Source of the DNA: Streptomyces sp. TRM70350
GTDB lineage: Bacteria > Actinomycetota > Actinomycetes > Streptomycetales > Streptomycetaceae
Direction of reading: 5' to 3'
Length of the DNA stretch: 64,000 nt
Assembly: GCF_019219825.1 (NCBI RefSeq)
Contig: NZ_JAHUXH010000001.1
Location: 372,001-436,000, forward strand
Below, one piece after another: positions 10,080 to 18,865 of the stretch. The notes under the pieces were generated by a model. The model ran no database searches and had not been told where the DNA came from. It was given only the letters and a program-made list of their open reading frames with translations. Each line of letters starts with the position of its first letter. The stretch's first letter is position 1. The position numbers and the translations under genes were made by a program.

Positions 10080-10607
10080 TCACAACGCCAGCCCCACATG
10101 CGCCAGTGCCTGCTTCAGCAGCACCCCGTGCCCGCCGGGCATCTCGCTCTGCACCGCGTCCGACGCCGCCTCCTGCGGGCTGAACCACACCAGGTCCAGC
10201 GCGTCCTGCCGGGGCCGGCAGTCGCCGGTCACCGGCACGACGTAGGCGAGGGACACCGCGTGCTGACGCGGGTCGTGGTACGGCGTGATGCCCTGGGTCG
10301 GGAAGTACTCGGCGACCGTGAAGGGCTGGAGTGAGGCCGGGATCCGGGGGAGTGCCACGGGGCCGAGGTCCTTCTCCAGGTGCCGCAGCAGGGCGTCCCG
10401 GACCCGCTCGTGGTGCAGGACCCGGCCGGAGACCAGGGTGCGACTGACCGTCCCGTCCGGTCCGATGCGCAGCAGCAGGCCGATGCTGGTGACTTCACCG
10501 CTGTCGTCGACGCGCACCGGCACTGCCTCGACGTACAGGATCGGCATGCGGGCGCGTGCCATCTCCAGTTCGTCGGGGGTCAGCCAACCGGGCGTGGTCT
10601 CGGTCAT
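10080..10607 (-). CDS. DUF4916 NUDIX-like protein
   Basis: 175-aa protein matching the DUF4916 family of actinobacteria, which has a NUDIX-related fold. It contains ILYVEAVPVRVDDSG, GLLLRIGPDGTVSRTLVSGRV and ALDLVWFSPQEA. The classical Nudix box with its REUxEE core is not intact, so hydrolase activity is doubtful. The start at 10607 (MTETTPGW) or 10616 (MSDMTETT) cannot be decided. Stand-alone gene. Confidence 0.8.
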   Translation of the reverse strand: MTETTPGWLTPDELEMARARMPILYVEAVPVRVDDSGEVTSIGLLLRIGPDGTVSRTLVSGRVLHHERVRDALLRHLEKDLGPVALPRIPASLQPFTVAEYFPTQGITPYHDPRQHAVSLAYVVPVTGDCRPRQDALDLVWFSPQEAASDAVQSEMPGGHGVLLKQALAHVGLAL

Positions 10608-10631
10608 GTCAGACATTGCTTGATCATACTT

Positions 10632-10974
10632 TCAGACGTCGTCGGAAAACCGATAGACCCGGCGGGCGTCGTCCCGTCCCGCCCACCGCAGGCTCCGCAG
10701 CGCGTCGGGACCGATGTCGACGCAGAAGACCTCGGTCCCGGCGGCGGACAGGAAACGGCGGTTCACCGCGTCCGTGCCGAACTCGGCCCGGCGGGCCACC
10801 GGAACTCGGCGACGGCCTCCTCCTCGGGCAGTGGTGTCGCCGCCGCGAGGCCGTCCAGTCCCATCCCACGCCGTGCACACGCAGGCCCACTGCTCCGGCC
10901 CCGGGCCTCGCCGTCGGTATCGTCTTCACCTCACCGGGGCGGCCGCCGGGGACGGGGTCGGCAAGGGTCGTCAT
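10632..10974 (-). pseudogene. Degenerate gene remnant of unknown family
   Basis: Coding-like pieces on the minus strand lie in different frames: a start-like MTTLADPVPGG near 10974, a middle LPEEEAVAEFRWPAG near 10820, and a C-terminus NRRFLSAAGTEVFCVDIG with VYRFSDDV ending at 10632. They read best as one gene broken by frameshifts. I cannot name the family. Confidence 0.35.
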
Positions 10975-11034
10975 ACGTCCTCCTCGGCGGGCTCGGCGGG
11001 CTCGGCGGGCTCGGCGGCCGGGTCGGTGCCGGTG

Positions 11035-11847
11035 TCAGGGTTTCGCGGCCACCGCGCCGTACTGCGGTACCACGACGGGGGCGTGCAGCTCGGCGCGCCA
11101 GGCGGAACACGACACCAGGCCCGGTTCGAGCATGTCCAGACCGTCGAAGAATGATGCGATCTCGGCGCCACTGCGGGCGGTGACGGGCGGGGTGGCGTTC
11201 TCGTTCCAGAACTTCATGGCCGGGATCTGGCCCTCGCCGCCCAGCTCGGCGTCGTGCGTGGGGTGCGTCATGACCAGGAAGCTGCCCGACGGGACGGCGG
11301 CCATGACCCGGCGCACGATGTCCCGGGCCTCGTCGGTGTCCAGGACGAAGTTGAGGATGCCCAGCATCATCACCGCGACCGGACGCGTGAAGTCCAGGGT
11401 GCGCCGGGCACGTTCGAGGATGGCGTCCGGGTGGTGCACGTCGGCGTCGATGTAGTCGGTGACGCCCTCGGGAGTGCCGGTCAGCAGGGTCCGGGCGTGG
11501 ATCAGCACGATGGGGTCGTTGTCGACGTACACGATCCGCGACTCGGGCGCGATGCGCTGCGCGATCTCGTGGGTGTTGTCCGCCGTCGGCAGCCCGGTGC
11601 CGATGTCCAGGAACTGCCGCACTCCGCGCTCATCGGCCAGGAACGACACCGCCCGGCCCAGGAACTCGCGGTCCGCCCGGGCGATGTCCCGGACCAGCGG
11701 GAACATCGCGGCGACCTGGTCGCCGACCTGGTGGTCGACCTCGTAGTTGTCCTTGCCGCCGATCCAGTAGTTCCAGACCCGTGCGTTGTGCGCCACACCG
11801 GTGTTCAGGCGTGCCGTTCCCTCCGCCGGGGTGGGAGCCTCGCTCAC
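11035..11847 (-). CDS. SAV2177/DUF574 family SAM-dependent methyltransferase
   Basis: 270-aa protein of the S-adenosyl methyltransferase family greatly expanded in Streptomyces. Hallmarks are RVWNYWIGGKDNYEVDHQV, RQFLDIGTGLPTADNTHE (SAM loop) and RIVYVDNDPIVLIHARTLL, then FFDGLDMLEPGLV near the C-terminus. GTG at 11847 has AGGAGAGGAAGA upstream. The substrate is unknown; the genes often accompany regulators of the bld/conservon type. A paralogue is at 20688-21506. Confidence 0.92.
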   Translation of the reverse strand: MSEAPTPAEGTARLNTGVAHNARVWNYWIGGKDNYEVDHQVGDQVAAMFPLVRDIARADREFLGRAVSFLADERGVRQFLDIGTGLPTADNTHEIAQRIAPESRIVYVDNDPIVLIHARTLLTGTPEGVTDYIDADVHHPDAILERARRTLDFTRPVAVMMLGILNFVLDTDEARDIVRRVMAAVPSGSFLVMTHPTHDAELGGEGQIPAMKFWNENATPPVTARSGAEIASFFDGLDMLEPGLVSCSAWRAELHAPVVVPQYGAVAAKP

Positions 11848-12024
11848 GTCTCTTCCTCTCCTCGCCCGTACCGCAGTCGCCGCCATTGTGCCGGGTCCAA
11901 GATCAGCGCGTGCTGCGAATCGGGGGACTCGGGGTCCCACCCGCACGGGGCATTGTCCCCGGTAGGGTTGACGGTCGCATCCGGAACGACAAGCGGCGCG
12001 GCCGAGCGCCCCAGGAAACAGGAC

Positions 12025-12900
12025 ATGCCCTACTCCCACGCGCCCCTGCCCACCACCTACGACTCCTCGGCACCGCACGGCCCCGCCGACATCCGGCTCG
12101 TCGTGACCGACATGGACGGCACGCTGCTGGACGACGACAAGCGGGTCCCGGCCGGGCTGTGGGAGGTGCTGGAGCGGTTGCGGGAGCGCGGGGTGCTGTT
12201 CAGCCCGGCGAGCGGTCGCCAGTACGCCACGCTGGCCCGGGAGTTCGCCCGGGCGGCCGAGGGCATGGTGTTCATCGCGGAGAACGGCACGTACGTCGTC
12301 CGGGACGGCGTGGAACTGAGCTCCGACCCGCTGGACCCGGCCGTCGTCACGGACGTCGTCGGGGCGGTACGGCGACTCGCGGCCGACGGCGTCGACGTGG
12401 GCGCCGTCGTCTGCGGCAAGCGGTCCGCGTACGTGGAGCGCACCGACGAGCCCTTCCTGGCCGAGGTGCGCAAGTACTACGTCGAGCACCGCACGGTCGA
12501 GGACGTCACCGCGGTCGACGACGACATCCTCAAGGTCGCCCTCTACGACTTCGGGCCCGCGGAACGGACCACCGCCCCGGCCCTCGCCCGATTCGGCGCC
12601 ACTCACCAGGTCGTCGTCTCCGGCGAGCACTGGGTCGACATCATGAACCGCACCGCCCACAAGGGCGCCGCCGTCCGCCGCCTCCAGCGCGAACTCGGCA
12701 TCACGCCCGCGCAGACGATGGTGTTCGGCGACTACCTCAACGACCTGGAGATGCTCGACACGGCGGAGTGGTCCTTCGCGATGGCGAACGCCCACCCGGA
12801 GGTCATCCGCCGCGCCCGCCACTTGGCTCCGGCCAACACGGAGAACGGTGTGCTGCGCACGATCACGGGGATGCTCGGTTTGCCGACGGCGGAGCGCTGA
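12025..12900 (+). CDS. HAD-superfamily (Cof-type) phosphatase
   Basis: 291-aa class IIB HAD hydrolase. Motif I is VVTDMDGTLLDDDK, motif II lies in FSPASGRQYATL, and the C-terminal motifs are KGAAVRRL and TMVFGDYLNDLEML. These Mg-dependent enzymes dephosphorylate sugar phosphates, FMN or related metabolites; the substrate cannot be assigned. It diverges from the methyltransferase at 11847 with a 177-bp shared promoter region. Confidence 0.92.
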   Translation: MPYSHAPLPTTYDSSAPHGPADIRLVVTDMDGTLLDDDKRVPAGLWEVLERLRERGVLFSPASGRQYATLAREFARAAEGMVFIAENGTYVVRDGVELSSDPLDPAVVTDVVGAVRRLAADGVDVGAVVCGKRSAYVERTDEPFLAEVRKYYVEHRTVEDVTAVDDDILKVALYDFGPAERTTAPALARFGATHQVVVSGEHWVDIMNRTAHKGAAVRRLQRELGITPAQTMVFGDYLNDLEMLDTAEWSFAMANAHPEVIRRARHLAPANTENGVLRTITGMLGLPTAER

Positions 12901-13325
12901 CGGGCAACGGCGCGCTCCGCACGGTCGTGGGCGGCCGGGTCGGATCACGCGGAAGGGGTCGGCGGCGGCGTTGTGGCGCCGCAGTCGTCGTCGGTGAGCA
13001 TCACGATGCCGCCCGGGGGATGACGCGAGGTCGTTGCCGAGCGTGACGCCGACCGGCTCCCCGCCGGTGTTCTCCACCTTGCGGGCGCGCTCGCCGCCGA
13101 CCATCTGCCGGAAGCGGCCGATGAGTGAGCTGCTGGAGACGACCGACAGCTACCGCCGCACCTTCCGTTCGCGAACCCACCCCGGCCCGAACGACGGCGG
13201 ACAACACCACCGGCGCCTGAGCCATGAGGACGTCGACACAAACGGCACCACCCGGTGGGACGCCACAGGCCGGGAATGCCGAGATCACCGGCTGAACGCC
13301 GGTGCGGAACGGGCCCGTCCGGGAG
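12901..13325. other. Intergenic region with only gene scraps
   Basis: No convincing gene. The minus strand holds a coding-like fragment around 13010-13110 (MVGGERARKVENTGGEPVGV and TLGNDL) that continues in another frame as GGIVMLTDDDCG before a stop at 12945, so an old frameshifted remnant is possible. The family is unrecognised. Confidence 0.35.
13286..13304 (-). terminator. Possible terminator hairpin of the PucR gene
   Basis: 7-bp stem CACCGGC and GCCGGTG with a 5-nt loop, 22 nt past the PucR-family stop codon. No T-run follows, so this is tentative. Confidence 0.35.
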
Positions 13326-14384
13326 TCAGAGTTCCTGGGTGGGCCAGTCCAGCAGCCGGGCGCCGATCACAGCCGTCTGCAGGGTGTAGCGGTGCATCGG
13401 GTCGGCCGGATTGGCGCCGGTCAGCTCGTGGATGCGCTCCAGACGGTAGGTCAGGGCGCGCACGCTCAGCGTGAGCCGCCGGGCCGCCTCGGCCGCGACG
13501 CAGCCCGACTCGAAGTACACCTCCAGCGTCCGCAGCAGCGGCTCCGCGCCGCCGCGGGCCCCGCGCAGCGGCCCGAGGGCGCTCAGCACGAGGTCGGCCA
13601 TGGCCTGCCGGTCCCGGGTGAGCACCGGATACACCAACAGCTCGGCGGCACGCAGCACCGGCTCGTCGAGCGCCAGCCGCTGCGCGAGCTGCAGGGTGCT
13701 GAGGGCCTCTTCGTACGAGTGGACCACGCCCCCCGCGCCGGGCTGCGGCCGCCCGATGGCCACGCGCCCCGCGTCGGTCACCGCATGGGCCTGCTTGGCG
13801 AAGAACGCGAGCACCTCGTCCTGGTCGCCGGGGGCGATGCAGATCAGCTGCCCGTTCTTGGTGGTGAGCAGGATGCGCCGGTCGCCGAAGCGGCTTATCA
13901 GGGCGGTCTCCACGCGGCGGGTCACCGGGTGGGTGTCCGCGTACGCCTCCGGGCCCTCGGCGACCGCGACCGCGTGCGCGCGGGACAGCACCAGCCCGAA
14001 CCGCTCGGCCCGTTCCGCGAGCCGCCCCAGATCGCTGCGCCCGTACAGCAGGTCGTCGATGAACTCCCGCCGAGCCGCCTCCTCCTGACGCACCGCCAGA
14101 TGCTGTGCCCGCTCGTACCCCTCCGCGAAGGCGTCGACGGCCTGGGACACCGCGGCCAGCACACTGTCCGCCGAGCCCGGTGCGCCGGGCCAGCAGGCGC
14201 GGGTGGCGTCGAGATGCCGACGGACGAGCATCCGCAGGCTGTGCCCGGCCTCCGCGGCCCGTTCGCCGAGAGCGCGACGCTCGTCCAGTTCGTCGCGGGT
14301 GGGGCGACGCCCGGTGGCGGAGACCTCCGTCAGCATGTCGGCGTACCCCCGCAGATACGACTCCTCGGTCGCCGTCCCGGCCAC
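13326..14384 (-). CDS. PucR/CdaR-family transcriptional regulator
   Basis: 352-aa regulator. The C-terminal PucR helix-turn-helix reads LLRTLEVYFESG, AAEAARRLTLSVRALTYRLERI and THEL-type ending before GANPADP. The central GGDEF-like region holds SYEEALSTLQLAQRL. The N-terminus is a helical sensory domain (LGERAAEAGHSLRMLVRRHL). GTG at 14384 is chosen because conserved sequence begins there and the upstream frame is low-quality. It diverges from the Dyp peroxidase gene across a perfect palindrome, so control of that gene and of itself is plausible. Confidence 0.88.
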   Translation of the reverse strand: MAGTATEESYLRGYADMLTEVSATGRRPTRDELDERRALGERAAEAGHSLRMLVRRHLDATRACWPGAPGSADSVLAAVSQAVDAFAEGYERAQHLAVRQEEAARREFIDDLLYGRSDLGRLAERAERFGLVLSRAHAVAVAEGPEAYADTHPVTRRVETALISRFGDRRILLTTKNGQLICIAPGDQDEVLAFFAKQAHAVTDAGRVAIGRPQPGAGGVVHSYEEALSTLQLAQRLALDEPVLRAAELLVYPVLTRDRQAMADLVLSALGPLRGARGGAEPLLRTLEVYFESGCVAAEAARRLTLSVRALTYRLERIHELTGANPADPMHRYTLQTAVIGARLLDWPTQEL

Positions 14385-14456
14385 TCCGCCCCCTGCCCTT
14401 CCCCGATGCCGTCCAGGCGCCTTTCTCGCGGCTGACGGCACCCGGAGCGTAGTCAA

Positions 14457-14477
14457 CATTGCCGGAACACGGCAATG
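14457..14477. promoter_or_regulatory. Perfect palindrome between PucR regulator and Dyp peroxidase
   Basis: CATTGCCG, 5-nt spacer, CGGCAATG: a perfect 8-bp inverted repeat in the divergent intergenic region, 73 bp upstream of the PucR start. It is a good operator candidate for the neighbouring regulator. Confidence 0.55.
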
Positions 14478-14664
14478 CGGACTGTCCCTCGGCCCGGCCA
14501 TCATGGCCGTGGGGAGCCGCGGGGCTCCGGTGCCGCACACCCGCGACGGGCGGGGGCACCGGGCCCCGCACGGTTTCGAACGGACTCCCACGGTGCCGAG
14601 GCGCGTTCGGCTGGGCAGGGTCCCAGTGCCCATCGGCCACCCGAGCGGTGGCGCGCGTCGATGA

Positions 14665-15612
14665 GTGGGAAGGAGCCATGTCATCGGTACCGTCTGCCCC
14701 TGGCCGGCCGCAGCCGGTGCTGTGCCCGTTGCCGAGCGCCCGGTCTTTCTCGTGGTCACCGTCGGTCCGGGCGGGGAGGCCGTGGCCCGGGAGGTGCTGG
14801 CGGGACTCGCCGCCCGGGAGCGGGCCCTCGCCTTTCCGTATCCCGACGGCGGTCTGTCCTGCGTGGCCGGGGTCGGGGCCGACGCCTGGGACCGGCTGTT
14901 CGGCGCTCCCCGTCCGGCCGCGCTGTACCCGTTCCGCGAGCTGACCGGGCCCCGGCACCAGGCCGTGGCCACACCGGGCGATCTGCTCTTCCACATCCGG
15001 GCGATCCGGCTCGACCTGTGCATCGCGCTGACCGCGGAGATCATGAAGGGGCTGCGCGACGCGGCCACCGTCCAGGACGAGGTGCACGCCTTCGCCTACT
15101 ACGACTCGCGCAACCTCCTCGGCTTTGTCGACGGCACCGAGAACCCGGTCGGGTCCGACGCCGCCGACGCGGCACTCGTGGGCGACGAGGACCCCGGCTT
15201 CCGTGGCGGCTCCTACGTGGACGTACAGAAGTACCTGCACGACATGGACGCCTGGGAGCGGCTGCCGGTCGAGACCCAGGAGAAGATCATCGGCCGCACC
15301 AAGGCGACCAACGTCGAACTGGACGCGCTCGGTTCGCACAAGGACGTCACCAGCATCACGGCCCCGGACGGGACCGAACCGCGCATCCTGCGCGCCGCGA
15401 TGCCGTTCGGCAGGCCCGGGCACGGGGAGTTCGGGACGTACTTCATCGCGTACGCCCGCGATCCCCAGGTGACCGAGACCCTGCTGGAGCGGATGTACCT
15501 CGGCACCACGACCTCGGGGCCCGATCCGCTGCTGGACTACTCGCGGGCCGTCACCGGCACCCGGTTCTTCGTGCCCTCGGCCGACTTCCTGCGGTCCATC
15601 CCGAGGGGGTAG
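14665..15612 (+). CDS. Dyp-type haem peroxidase, N-terminal frameshift likely
   Basis: Dye-decolorising peroxidase, H2O2-dependent and haem-containing. The signature GFVDGTENP is present, with TPGDLLFHIRA upstream and the haem-pocket regions FRGGSYVDVQKY, SHKDVTSITAPDG and GTYFIAYARD. No Tat signal is seen. The natural N-terminus appears to be MSSVPSAPGRPQPVLCPLPS from the ATG at 14678 (AAGGAG just upstream), but it is in the +1 frame. A one-base loss near 14737-14742 would join it to PVFLVVTV. As sequenced, the protein must start at GTG 14665 with an atypical leader. Confidence 0.9.
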   Translation: MGRSHVIGTVCPWPAAAGAVPVAERPVFLVVTVGPGGEAVAREVLAGLAARERALAFPYPDGGLSCVAGVGADAWDRLFGAPRPAALYPFRELTGPRHQAVATPGDLLFHIRAIRLDLCIALTAEIMKGLRDAATVQDEVHAFAYYDSRNLLGFVDGTENPVGSDAADAALVGDEDPGFRGGSYVDVQKYLHDMDAWERLPVETQEKIIGRTKATNVELDALGSHKDVTSITAPDGTEPRILRAAMPFGRPGHGEFGTYFIAYARDPQVTETLLERMYLGTTTSGPDPLLDYSRAVTGTRFFVPSADFLRSIPRG

Positions 15613-15650
15613 AGCCGTCCGAGGGGCTGGAGCCGTCCGAGGGATGGGAG

Positions 15651-16943
15651 TCAGTCGTCCCCGTCGTCCCCGTCATCGCCTTCGTCGTCCGTGTGACGCC
15701 GCCGCTCGCGTTTGTCGTCCTTGGCCTTCTCGCTGGTCCTGGCCGCCACGGGAGTCGGGGACGTCTCGGCGGCCGGGGTGGCGGACGCGTCGGACGGAGT
15801 CGGCGACGGGGTGGGCGTGGTGGTGGCCGCGGGAGTGGTGGTGCCGGGGGAGTCCTTGGAGCCTTCTGCCGCCGTGTGGTCCGGCGAGAACCACAGCATG
15901 CCGGCGACCATCGCCGCCAGGAACAACGCCACCGCCGCGGCGGTCCCCATCACGCGCGGCCGCATGAGCACCTCCCGCGACCCCGGCCGACTGCGGCGCC
16001 GGGCCCCGGATCTCGGGAGGGACGGCAGCATGTACGTCGTCGCCGGGCCGGTCTCGCCGACGCGGGTCGGCTGCGGGGCCGCGGGCGTCGGCGCGGTGGG
16101 CGTCGGTGCGGTGGCGGGCAGCGGCTCGGGGCGGCCCTGCCAGGCGCCTGCCGCGAACCAGTCGGCGACCTGCGCGGCACTGGGCCGGTGCTCGGGCTGC
16201 TTGGCCAGCAGACCCAGCAGGTAACTCTCGAAGGCGGGCGGGAGTTCGGCGCCGAGCTGCCGGGGCGGTACCGGGGTGGCGTCGAGATGCTGGTGGAGGA
16301 TGGCGATCGGGGTGTCGGCCTGGAACGGCGGGCGCCCGGTGAGGAGTTGGTACAGCACGCAGCCCAGCGAGTACACATCACTGGCCGGGCCGGCGGGCCG
16401 GCCGAGCGCGCGTTCCGGGGCGAGATAGAGGCTGGTGCCGACGATCTGGCCGGTCGCGGTGAGCGCGGCGGCCGGATCGTCGAGGAAGCGGGCGATGCCG
16501 AAGTCGCCGATCTTCAGGGTGCCGTCGGCGTCGAGCAGCAGGTTGGCCGGCTTGATGTCGCGGTGCACGATGCCCTGCTGGTGGGCGGCGGCCAGCCCGG
16601 CGGCCGCCTGCGAGGCGATCCGGGCCACGCGCTCGGCGGGCTGCGGGCCCGCGTCGGCGAGCACCCGGGCGAGACTGTCGCCGTCGACCAGCTCCATCAC
16701 CAGGAACAGCCGGTCCTCCTGCGCGCCGAAGTCCAGCACGCCCACCACGTACGGGTGATGCAGCCGCCCGGCGGTCTGCGCCTCCAGCCGGAAGCGTGAC
16801 GCGGCCGTCGGGTCGGAGTCCTGGGGCAGCAGCAGCTTGACGGCGACCGGCCTGCCGAGCGTCTCGTCGTACGCCCGCCAGACCTCTCCCATCGCGCCCC
16901 GCCCGATCGGATCCTGCAGCTGGTACCGGCCCGCTATGAGCAC
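15651..16943 (-). CDS. Membrane-anchored Hanks-type Ser/Thr protein kinase
   Basis: 430-aa kinase. The N-terminal catalytic domain (about residues 5-265) has the Gly loop IGRGAMGEVW, VAVKLL, catalytic HRDIKPANLL, Mg-binding DFGIARF and the APE of SLYLAPERALG. A Pro/Thr-rich linker follows, one transmembrane helix at about 331-352, and an external Thr/Pro-rich tail ending in an acidic repeat DDEGDDGDDGDD. No PASTA or other sensor domain is seen. GTG at 16943 is the only start that leaves a complete kinase N-lobe. The target is unknown. Confidence 0.93.
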   Translation of the reverse strand: MLIAGRYQLQDPIGRGAMGEVWRAYDETLGRPVAVKLLLPQDSDPTAASRFRLEAQTAGRLHHPYVVGVLDFGAQEDRLFLVMELVDGDSLARVLADAGPQPAERVARIASQAAAGLAAAHQQGIVHRDIKPANLLLDADGTLKIGDFGIARFLDDPAAALTATGQIVGTSLYLAPERALGRPAGPASDVYSLGCVLYQLLTGRPPFQADTPIAILHQHLDATPVPPRQLGAELPPAFESYLLGLLAKQPEHRPSAAQVADWFAAGAWQGRPEPLPATAPTPTAPTPAAPQPTRVGETGPATTYMLPSLPRSGARRRSRPGSREVLMRPRVMGTAAAVALFLAAMVAGMLWFSPDHTAAEGSKDSPGTTTPAATTTPTPSPTPSDASATPAAETSPTPVAARTSEKAKDDKRERRRHTDDEGDDGDDGDD

Positions 16944-17085
16944 CTGTGATTCATCCTCATGGTGTGTGATTTTCGGCGCCGCAGGCCGTAACTCACCACG
17001 GGTGCGGGTGAGGTGGGGGGATTGCCGCAGCTGCCACAGCGTACCGGCCGAGGGGCGGCGCTCATGATCACCCGTACGGATGGCC

Positions 17086-17783
17086 TCACGAACGCGTCTG
17101 CGCGTACCCGTTCCGCCAGGCCCACGCCGCGATCTCCACCCGGTTCCGGGCGGCCAGCTTGAGCTGGACGCTGGACAGGTGCGTCTTGACCGTGGAGAGC
17201 GAGACGTAGAGCTCGGCGGCGATCTCTGCGTTGGTGCGGCCGAGGGCGACCTGGCGGACGACGTCGAGCTCGCGCTCGGTGAGCGGTTCCGGCAACGGTG
17301 CGGGGCGCGGGGGCTCCGGCGGCTGCTGGGCGGTGGCCGTGACGTGCTTGAGCAGGCGGACGGTGACCGACGGGGAGACCAGGGAGGCACCGGCCGCGGC
17401 GGCCCTGACCGCCTCCGCGAGGAGGGTCGGCCCGGAGTCCTTGAGCAGAAACCCGCAGGCACCGCCGCGCAGCGCCCCGTACACGTACTCGTCGAGGTCG
17501 AACGTCGTCACCACGACCACCCGAACGGGTCGGCGACCCCCGGCCCGGCCGGCAGCCGCGTGGCCTCCAGCCCGTCCAGCTTCGGCATCCGGATGTCCAG
17601 CAGACATACGTCCGGCCGCTCCCGCCGCGCCAGCGCCACGGCCTCCTCCCCGTCGGCGGCCTCGGCGACCACGGTGAGGTCGGGCTGCGCGTCGAGGAAG
17701 AACCGGAAGCCGGTACGGACCATGTCCTGGTCGCCGGCGATCAGCACCCGGATGGGCTTGCTGGGCGGGGCGGGGGTGGTCAT
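17086..17783 (-). pseudogene. NarL/LuxR-type response regulator split by a frameshift
   Basis: The receiver domain begins in one frame (IRVLIAGDQDMVRTGF, phospho-acceptor CLLDIRMPKLDG) and stops after GVADPFGWSW at 17508. The rest of the receiver (VRVVVVTTFDLDEYVYGAL, GACGFLLKD) and the LuxR HTH (LTERELDVVRQVALG, NAEIAAELYVSLSTVKTHL) are in the next frame. Loss of one base near 17525-17530 explains it. Both catalytic Asp and DNA-binding residues are intact, so it may work if the indel is a sequencing error. No histidine kinase gene remains beside it. Confidence 0.85.
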
Positions 17784-17789
17784 GGGTCG

Positions 17790-18249
17790 ATCATCCCTCA
17801 CCCGCGGTCAACGGCGGGCCGCCCACCGACGGCCCTCTCTCGACGGGCTGGAGGGGCGCCGCGCCCGCTCGACAGCCTGTTTGCGCGAAACGCCCTCCAG
17901 CATCAGGGGCAGGGCGACGTCTTCCTCGGCGGGCAGCTCGGGCAGCAGCCGGCCGGACTGGAACACGAATCCGAAGCGGCTCCGGCGCAGGGCGCTGAGC
18001 CGGTTCTCGCCGAGCGTGTCGATGCGCTCGCCGCCCAGCAGAACCTGTCCGCCGTCGGGGAGATGATCCCGGCCAGGGTGTGCAGCAAGGCCGACTTGCC
18101 GGAGCCCGAGGGACCCGTGATCGCCAGCGAGCCGCGCTCGCCGACCGCGACGTCCACCCCGGCCAGCGCGGTGGTGGACCGTCGCCCGTCCTGCCCGTAC
18201 CGGTAAGGGTGGCGCCGGCCACGGCCTTCAGGCCGGTCGGGCAGGTCAC
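17790..18249 (-). pseudogene. ABC-transporter ATPase remnant
   Basis: Pieces of a LolD/MacB-type ATPase are spread over three frames: start MTCPTGLKAVAG at 18249, Walker A GPSGSGKSALLHTLAG near 18110, and the Q-loop region FGFVFQSGRLLPELPAEED near 17960. The sequence breaks off at EGVSRKQAVERA before the signature and Walker B motifs. Truncated and frameshifted, it cannot encode a working ATPase. Its place between the response regulator and a membrane-protein stub suggests a former antibiotic-resistance type cassette. Confidence 0.8.
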
Positions 18250-18527
18250 GCCGTGACCTTGGTGCCGACCCAGGGCAGCGGGTGGTACTTGCTCTGGGCG
18301 CGGCCCGCGATGATCCGGCCGGACAGGGACTTGTGGCCGTCCACCGACACCGTGCTGGTGTCGTCGAGCCGGGTGGTCGACTCCGTGCCGGACAGGATGT
18401 AGGTGCCGACTGCGCCGAGCGCGACCCCGGCGGTCGCGCCGCCGACCAGGCCGACGAGGAGCGTGCTCTGCATGACGTGCTCCGAGATCGCGAGGAACGA
18501 TGTGGCTTCAGCCTCGCCCGCGAGCAC
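18246..18527 (-). pseudogene. Stub of an ABC permease or membrane protein
   Basis: 93-aa frame with one clear hydrophobic stretch (LLVGLVGGATAGVALGAVGTYIL) and a C-terminal DGHKSLSGRIIAGRAQ. Its stop overlaps the start of the ATPase remnant by 4 nt, the normal layout for a permease-ATPase pair. It is far shorter than any permease, and its N-terminus merges into non-coding sequence. Confidence 0.45.
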
Positions 18528-18669
18528 GCCCGCCCGCCTCGGCCGTCCGGCCAGGGTTCACGGCCCGCCCCTCGGCCCTTCGGTCGATCCCGCAGGTCCG
18601 CTCGCCTACCGTGATCCTCAGTGCGGAGGCGTCCGGTGCGGGCGCCGGTGGTGGTCGGCAGGACGAGGG

Positions 18670-18753
18670 CGCGCCCTCGAACATGCCGCCGACCCGGCCG
18701 CCGTTCGCCCGGACTTCATCGATGACCTGCTGGTTCAGCTCAGCCGCGGTGAC
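18670..18753 (-). pseudogene. N-terminal stub of a DDN-type F420-dependent nitroreductase
   Basis: LNQQVIDEVRANGGRVGGMFEGA is the characteristic N-terminus of the deazaflavin-dependent nitroreductase family. After EGA the reading frame is lost and the F420-binding core is absent. About 28 codons remain. It sits between the ABC remnants and the MarR gene. Confidence 0.6.
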
Positions 18754-18808
18754 GGCCGTTGTGCAGGCATGGCTCAGGACCCTCCGATAGCATGAGGGAG
18801 GCACCTAT

Positions 18809-18825
18809 TTTGCTTCGAAAGCAAA
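18809..18825. promoter_or_regulatory. AT-rich palindrome upstream of the MarR gene
   Basis: TTTGCTT-CGA-AAGCAAA is a perfect 7-bp inverted repeat in unusually AT-rich sequence, 41 bp upstream of the MarR-family start. Size and position fit an autoregulatory MarR operator. Confidence 0.6.
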
Positions 18826-18865
18826 TAAACTTTGTCAGCAAAAGTGTTGAGGGGGTGGTTGGCCC

